Of a stretch of 64,000 bases of DNA, positions 60,074 through 64,000 are shown in pieces (position 1 is the first letter of the stretch; each line of letters begins with the position of its first letter). A program made the translations under genes and the position numbers. The DNA is from CAIYRG01 sp964446945 (lineage in GTDB: Bacteria; Pseudomonadota; Alphaproteobacteria; Micropepsales; Micropepsaceae): the NCBI GenBank assembly GCA_964446945.1, contig CAYUQO010000005.1:62001-126000 (forward strand), in the 5' to 3' direction. Below the pieces are notes generated by a model that had not been told where the DNA came from, made no database searches, and saw nothing but the letters and a program-made list of their open reading frames with translations.

Positions 60074-61360
60074 TCACGCCGGCGTTCGCGTATCGGTTAA
60101 TCTTGTCTCGACAAGAATCGCCGCGAATGCAGCCAGGTTTTGTCGCGCATCCAACGCAGCGATGCGCCGGCTATTGCACCCCAGGAAAATTCGATCGCGC
60201 TCATGCTTAATCTGTTCGATTGCCTTGCCCAGGGCCAGGCTGTCGCCAGGCGGCACAATGAGCGCGCCGTCACCGAGGAATTCAAAGAGTTCGGAGCCCG
60301 GGTTCGCCGTGACAATGCACGGTTTTCCGCTGGCCAGCATGGCGCCCAACTTGGAGGGAAATACAAAATCCTCCGCTGCGCCGTCCTGGGGAAGCAAATG
60401 AACGTCGGCCGAATTCAGCAGTTCGCAAAATCGTTCTTCCGGTTGGACCGGAATGAAACTCACATTCGGCAAACGGCCATACCGCTCCATCAATTGCCGT
60501 TTTGCGGGCCCTTCGCCAGCGATGACGAACGCCACTTCAGGGTCGGATGCCAAGCCCTCAGCAGCATCCAGGACCACCGGCAATGCCTGTTTGGCTCCGA
60601 TATTTCCGGCATAGAGAGCGACGAACATACCGTCGCTCAGGCCCAGTTCGCGCCGATATGGCGACGGGCCCAGGAGCGGCTTTATTTTCTCGAGATCGAC
60701 CCAGTTGCGGACAATCGCGAGGCGCCCCGGGCTGACGCCCTTGAATTTGAGGCGGTCTCGCATCCGGCTGGAGATCGTGACCACGGAATCGAACCAGCGC
60801 AGAATCCGGCGTTCGATAGCATCGAGGCATTTTCGGGCAAATCCGGAGCGCAAATGCCCGGTGGAAAAGGCCGCGTCGATCTCAAGGTCCTGGACGTGAA
60901 GAATCGTCCTGGCCCGGATGATTTTTGCAGCCATCAGCGCGATTGGAGCGGAAAGCAATGTTGGCTCGACACACAATATTGCATCGGGGCGAAATTCCAG
61001 GATGCGCCAAAGCGCGACGGGGCCTGAAGTCAGTGCAAACGAGAGCGGGGCCATGACGCGCCAAATTCCAGCCATTTCGGTTTTTAAAAACAATGGGCAG
61101 CGCGTGATGCGCATTCCTGCAGTGGTCTCGTTCGAATAGCGGTTTCGATAACCGCTTCTGACGGTCCAGCCGGGATAGTGCGGTACCGCCGTTACAACTT
61201 CTACCTTCGCTCCCTGTTTCGTGAGATAGGCGGCAATTTCGCCAGTATAGCGCCCGGCTCCGGTCGGCTCCGGAGTAAAATTGAGAGCATAGATGAACAC
61301 ACGTCGCGGCCTGGGGACGCCTGTCGTGGCCTGCGCGCTGCTTTCTGCCTGCATACTCAT
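60074..61360 (-). CDS. GT4-family glycosyltransferase (WcaI-like)
   Basis: This is a 428-residue protein. RRVFIYALNFTPEPTGAGRYTGEIAAYL is the WcaI signature, followed by VEVVTAVPHYPGWTV, HVQDLEIDAAFSTG, ALYAGNIGAKQALPVVLDAA and DVHLLPQDGAAEDFVFPSKLGAMLASGKP. ATG 61360 follows GGAGC by about 9 nt; the frame runs on to 61516 but that part has no family similarity. It is the first gene of the minus-strand set and divergent to the initiating transferase. Confidence 0.86.
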   Translation of the reverse strand: MSMQAESSAQATTGVPRPRRVFIYALNFTPEPTGAGRYTGEIAAYLTKQGAKVEVVTAVPHYPGWTVRSGYRNRYSNETTAGMRITRCPLFLKTEMAGIWRVMAPLSFALTSGPVALWRILEFRPDAILCVEPTLLSAPIALMAAKIIRARTILHVQDLEIDAAFSTGHLRSGFARKCLDAIERRILRWFDSVVTISSRMRDRLKFKGVSPGRLAIVRNWVDLEKIKPLLGPSPYRRELGLSDGMFVALYAGNIGAKQALPVVLDAAEGLASDPEVAFVIAGEGPAKRQLMERYGRLPNVSFIPVQPEERFCELLNSADVHLLPQDGAAEDFVFPSKLGAMLASGKPCIVTANPGSELFEFLGDGALIVPPGDSLALGKAIEQIKHERDRIFLGCNSRRIAALDARQNLAAFAAILVETRLTDTRTPA

Positions 61361-61627
61361 GTCGTTGACGCTCCGTTGCCGGAGTCTCGCGGCGGTTTGT
61401 GACCGAACAAAAAGCTGCTTTGCAATGCCATGTCGACTGAGCCCCCGTCCCAAATTCCGGGTAATTCGACCGCGTTCATAATCTGGCCGGCTTGATTCAA
61501 CCGATCGCGGGTGCACAATTAATAAAAAATTAAAGAGGCCAATGCCTTAAGGGGCTAATACAGCAAAAAGCCTTGCCATTTAATAAATGTTTTTTTAGAG
61601 TCGAACCTCTGAGCCGACGAGGGGGAC
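61361..61627. promoter_or_regulatory. AT-rich divergent intergenic region
   Basis: 267 nt lie between the WcaI-like and WcaJ-like start codons. The segment 61508-61600 is markedly AT-rich (runs such as AATTAATAAAAAATTAAA and TTTAATAAATG, then TTTTTTTA) in otherwise GC-rich DNA. This probably holds both promoters of the locus. I do not see a convincing -35/-10 pair. Confidence 0.45.
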
Positions 61628-63169
61628 TTGTCGTTGCGTAGCGTTGACATCTCCGGGTCGGGGGCACCAGTGACCAGCCTCGATACCAGCCCGAAAGTAT
61701 CCCGGAAATTCACTAAAATGCAGATCTCCGCTCCGCTTCCCGCTACGGGTGCAGAATGGCCAAGCCGCGGCTTGGCACGTTCTGCGCCGATCAACCCTGA
61801 TATCGCGCTCGCGATCGATTCGGTTGCAATCCTCTGCGCGGCGCTCGCGAGCACCATCGGCTATCACTGGATTGCCCTGGGATCGACCGGAGATATCGTT
61901 ACGTCCGTGGGTATCGGGCTTTTGATTGCGGCCGTTTATTGCACCGTATTTCGCAGCACAGAGTCGCGCCGGCCGCAGGATATGCAATATCCCATTCGCT
62001 CGTTACGCACGGCGGCATCTGCGTGGACGATCTCATTTCTCTTGTTCCTGATGGTCGCCTTCGTGCTGAAAGCCGGCGCCGATCTCTCGCGTGGCGCTAC
62101 CCTGTCACTGTTCTTTGTCGGCTTGTTCGCAATCGTCCTGTCGCGCATGCGACTTTCCCTGCTGGCGACGCGTCTTGCCCCAATTGCAACAACTGCCCGG
62201 CGCGAAATCATCCTGATTGGCACGCGGAACGACCGCAAGTTTCAAGCTTTCGTGCAGGAAATCTGTGCGACGGTCTGTCCGCAGGCGAGGACGGTCACTC
62301 TTGATGCCTGTTGTGCACAAAATGAATGGCCCGCCGAACGTGAGCGATTTGTTGATCAAGCCTATCTCACTGCGCGCAGCGCAGGACGCGGCGAGATATT
62401 TGTCAGCATCTCGGGCATGCCGGGGGACCGGGCGGCGTCCATTCTGCGCGCACTCAGCCGGTTGCCCAGGGCCGTTTTTGTAATCCCTGATTCTGACACC
62501 GCCGATCTGCTGCGCCGGCCCGTCACCCCGGTCGGCAGCAATGTCGCCGTTCAGATGCAGGCTGAGCCGCTCAACACCGCGCAACGCTTCGTCAAACGAT
62601 CGATCGATGCAGTCGGGGCGCTGGCGCTCATTCTGCTGACGCTTCCGCTTCTCGGCGCAATCGCGCTCGCCATCAAATGCAGCTCGCCGGGTCCCGTGCT
62701 GTTCCGTCAGCGGCGCCTCGGCTATCGTGGCCGGCCATTCACCATCCTGAAATTCCGCACTATGCGGGTGCAGGAGGATGGCCCCGTCGTCGTCCAGGCG
62801 CGGAAAGATGATGAACGGGTCACCGCGGTTGGCAGATGGCTGCGCCGCACGAGTTTTGACGAACTGCCGCAACTGTTGAATGTCCTGCGTGGTGACATGT
62901 CGCTGATAGGGCCGCGGCCGCATGCCCTTGCACATGACGAATTTTACGCCAGACTGATCGAAAATTATGAGATTCGGCAACATGTCAAACCCGGCCTTAC
63001 GGGATGGGCGCAGGTCAATGGCTATCGCGGCGAAACGGCTGCCGAGGAATTCATGATTCGTCGTATCGAGCACGATCTGTGGTATGTCACAAACTGCAAT
63101 TTATTGCTCGACCTGCAGATTTTAGTCCGCACCGTCTTTGCAGTCCTGCGACAGCGCAATGCGTATTGA
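61628..63169 (+). CDS. Undecaprenyl-phosphate sugar phosphotransferase (WcaJ/ExoY type)
   Basis: This is a 513-residue protein. Four N-terminal TM helices (residues about 58-180), a nucleotide-binding-like middle domain, one further helix at about 325-348 and the C-terminal bacterial sugar transferase domain: KRSIDAVGALALILLTLPLLG, SPGPVLFRQRRLGYRG, FTILKFRTM, LRRTSFDELPQLLNVLRGDMSLIGPRP and VKPGLTGWAQVNGYRGET. It starts repeat-unit assembly on undecaprenyl phosphate. TTG 61628 is preceded by GAGGGGG; ATG 61718 is the alternative. Confidence 0.93.
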   Translation: MSLRSVDISGSGAPVTSLDTSPKVSRKFTKMQISAPLPATGAEWPSRGLARSAPINPDIALAIDSVAILCAALASTIGYHWIALGSTGDIVTSVGIGLLIAAVYCTVFRSTESRRPQDMQYPIRSLRTAASAWTISFLLFLMVAFVLKAGADLSRGATLSLFFVGLFAIVLSRMRLSLLATRLAPIATTARREIILIGTRNDRKFQAFVQEICATVCPQARTVTLDACCAQNEWPAERERFVDQAYLTARSAGRGEIFVSISGMPGDRAASILRALSRLPRAVFVIPDSDTADLLRRPVTPVGSNVAVQMQAEPLNTAQRFVKRSIDAVGALALILLTLPLLGAIALAIKCSSPGPVLFRQRRLGYRGRPFTILKFRTMRVQEDGPVVVQARKDDERVTAVGRWLRRTSFDELPQLLNVLRGDMSLIGPRPHALAHDEFYARLIENYEIRQHVKPGLTGWAQVNGYRGETAAEEFMIRRIEHDLWYVTNCNLLLDLQILVRTVFAVLRQRNAY

Positions 63170-63214
63170 TCCTGCGGCGTAGACGTAAAATTCCGTTCGA
63201 ATCAGGGGGCGTGA

Positions 63215-64000
63215 ATGGGGCGCAGAAGCGCTGTTTGCTTGGGATTCGCCGCGGTCTTGGCCGGCGCGCAGGCGGCATCCGCGCAAGGCACCCTGCAGGC
63301 TCCCTCCCCCCAAGGGGTCGCGACGGAGCCCCGGTCGGACTACGACGCGCTCGGAGTTCCACTGGGAGCATTCCTGCTCTTTCCGTCCATCGATGTCACT
63401 GCCAATTACGACGACAACGTCTTGCGCCAGCAGGCCAGACATGTCGGCGATGAATTCACCGAGGTTGTGCCCTCCATTGTTATCAATTCGCAATGGGGTG
63501 TGCATATGCTCAATTGGCATGCCAACGCCCAGTACTATGATTACGCCAAACTGCACAACGAAACCCACCTGGATTGGGATACTGGTGCAACTGGCCGGCT
63601 GGATGTTCTGCGCGGAATAGACTTCGCCGGACTGGGCGATTACATGGTCGGGCATGAACCCCGCTGGTCGCCGGACCAGCCGGGTTTTGCGGAGAGACCG
63701 ACCCAATACTCGCTCACGCATGGTGAAGGCGCGTTCAATTATCATCCCTATGCGTTCGGCGCGTCGGCCGGACTGATCTTCGATCGCTACAATTACCTGA
63801 CGACCCCGCTGATCGGCGGTGCGGTTCTCAACAACCAGGACCGGGATCGCAATGATTACCAGGCTTATCTGAAAACGGGTTTCGAGTTCTCACCCGGATA
63901 TTCGGCCTTTGTGCGCGGAATTTACAATCAGCATGTGTTCGATCTGAAACGGGACCGCACCGGCGTGGATCGCGATTCATCTGGCGAGGAGTATTCGGCC
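63215..64000 (+). CDS. Exported outer-membrane beta-barrel protein, 5' part
   Basis: The frame is open from ATG 63215 to the right edge, 262 codons. A signal peptide (residues 1-23, RSAVCLGFAAVLAG to ASAQG) is followed by a barrel of alternating aromatic strands: FLLFPSIDVTANYDDNVL, WHANAQYYDYAKLHNETH, YSLTHGEGAFNYHPYAFGAS and GYSAFVRGIYNQH. It resembles the BBP2_2 outer-membrane family (PF10082) often next to exopolysaccharide genes. AGGGGG lies about 6 nt before the ATG. Located 45 nt after the WcaJ-like gene, it may help export or anchor the polymer. Confidence 0.78.
   Translation, partial: MGRRSAVCLGFAAVLAGAQAASAQGTLQAPSPQGVATEPRSDYDALGVPLGAFLLFPSIDVTANYDDNVLRQQARHVGDEFTEVVPSIVINSQWGVHMLNWHANAQYYDYAKLHNETHLDWDTGATGRLDVLRGIDFAGLGDYMVGHEPRWSPDQPGFAERPTQYSLTHGEGAFNYHPYAFGASAGLIFDRYNYLTTPLIGGAVLNNQDRDRNDYQAYLKTGFEFSPGYSAFVRGIYNQHVFDLKRDRTGVDRDSSGEEYSA

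Noticed and set aside
1..64000. CRISPR arrays, rRNA genes, insertion sequences with transposase
   Set aside because: No evenly spaced direct repeats, no rRNA-like stretches and no transposase were recognised in any frame.

Overview
The window looks like chromosome of an alphaproteobacterium, probably Hyphomicrobiales (Rhizobiales). This is inference from the high G+C, the dense palindromic intergenic repeats, and the mix of RND, PQQ, LLM and FkbM families. No rRNA and no complete tRNA is visible. All calls were made by reading translations and bases; no database search was run.

Positions 1-1100 are the right edge of an integrated element. They hold the N-terminal part of a tyrosine integrase running off the left edge, the 3' half of a tRNA-Pro(GGG) gene acting as an att scar, and a frameshifted small gene. 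Positions 1.2-12 kb carry a membrane-anchored lytic transglycosylase, an exported hydrolase with an LVIVD-repeat protein, an LLM flavin oxidoreductase, an RND efflux permease without a visible adaptor, and a two-component system whose regulator seems to start at an AUC codon. A short exported HHSF-type (DUF6152-like) protein follows, with a palindrome array and a terminator behind it.

Positions 12-32 kb form an accessory region dominated by exported enzymes. It has a PQQ dehydrogenase, a PVA-dehydrogenase-like c-type cytochrome/PQQ protein, an MmgE/PrpD protein, a VOC protein, alpha/beta hydrolases with different nucleophile positions (Cys and Ala; a Ser enzyme lies at 2.2 kb), a metallo-beta-lactamase-fold lactonase, a Mo oxidoreductase with cytochrome b, and two solute-binding proteins. 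Interspersed are six paralogues of an exported family defined here by an N-terminal PDFSGIW-like motif, a central GDSVGH core, two invariant cysteines and (in five of six) a C-terminal PDF-COOH. Two decayed tails of apparently the same family lie at 9.0 and 21.0 kb. I infer an extracytoplasmic catabolic module for an unknown, perhaps lactone- or alcohol-bearing substrate.

Positions 32-64 kb are a polysaccharide locus of Wzx/Wzy type. It has a GT39-like transferase with GtrA, a flippase, a Wzy-like polymerase, several GT2/GT4 enzymes, a WcaF-like acetyltransferase, a YdjC/ChbG-like deacetylase, three intact FkbM methyltransferases and one decayed copy, an AlgI/SGNH O-acetylation pair, a GDP-mannose 3,5-epimerase-like enzyme, a WcaJ-type initiating transferase, and the start of an outer-membrane beta-barrel gene. 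A PhyH dioxygenase, an aldo/keto reductase, a beta-helix protein and an oligogalacturonide-lyase-like beta-propeller suggest an unusually decorated polymer. The stretch 50.5-53.0 kb is scarred by duplication and deletion. Wza and Wzc type export genes are not in the window.
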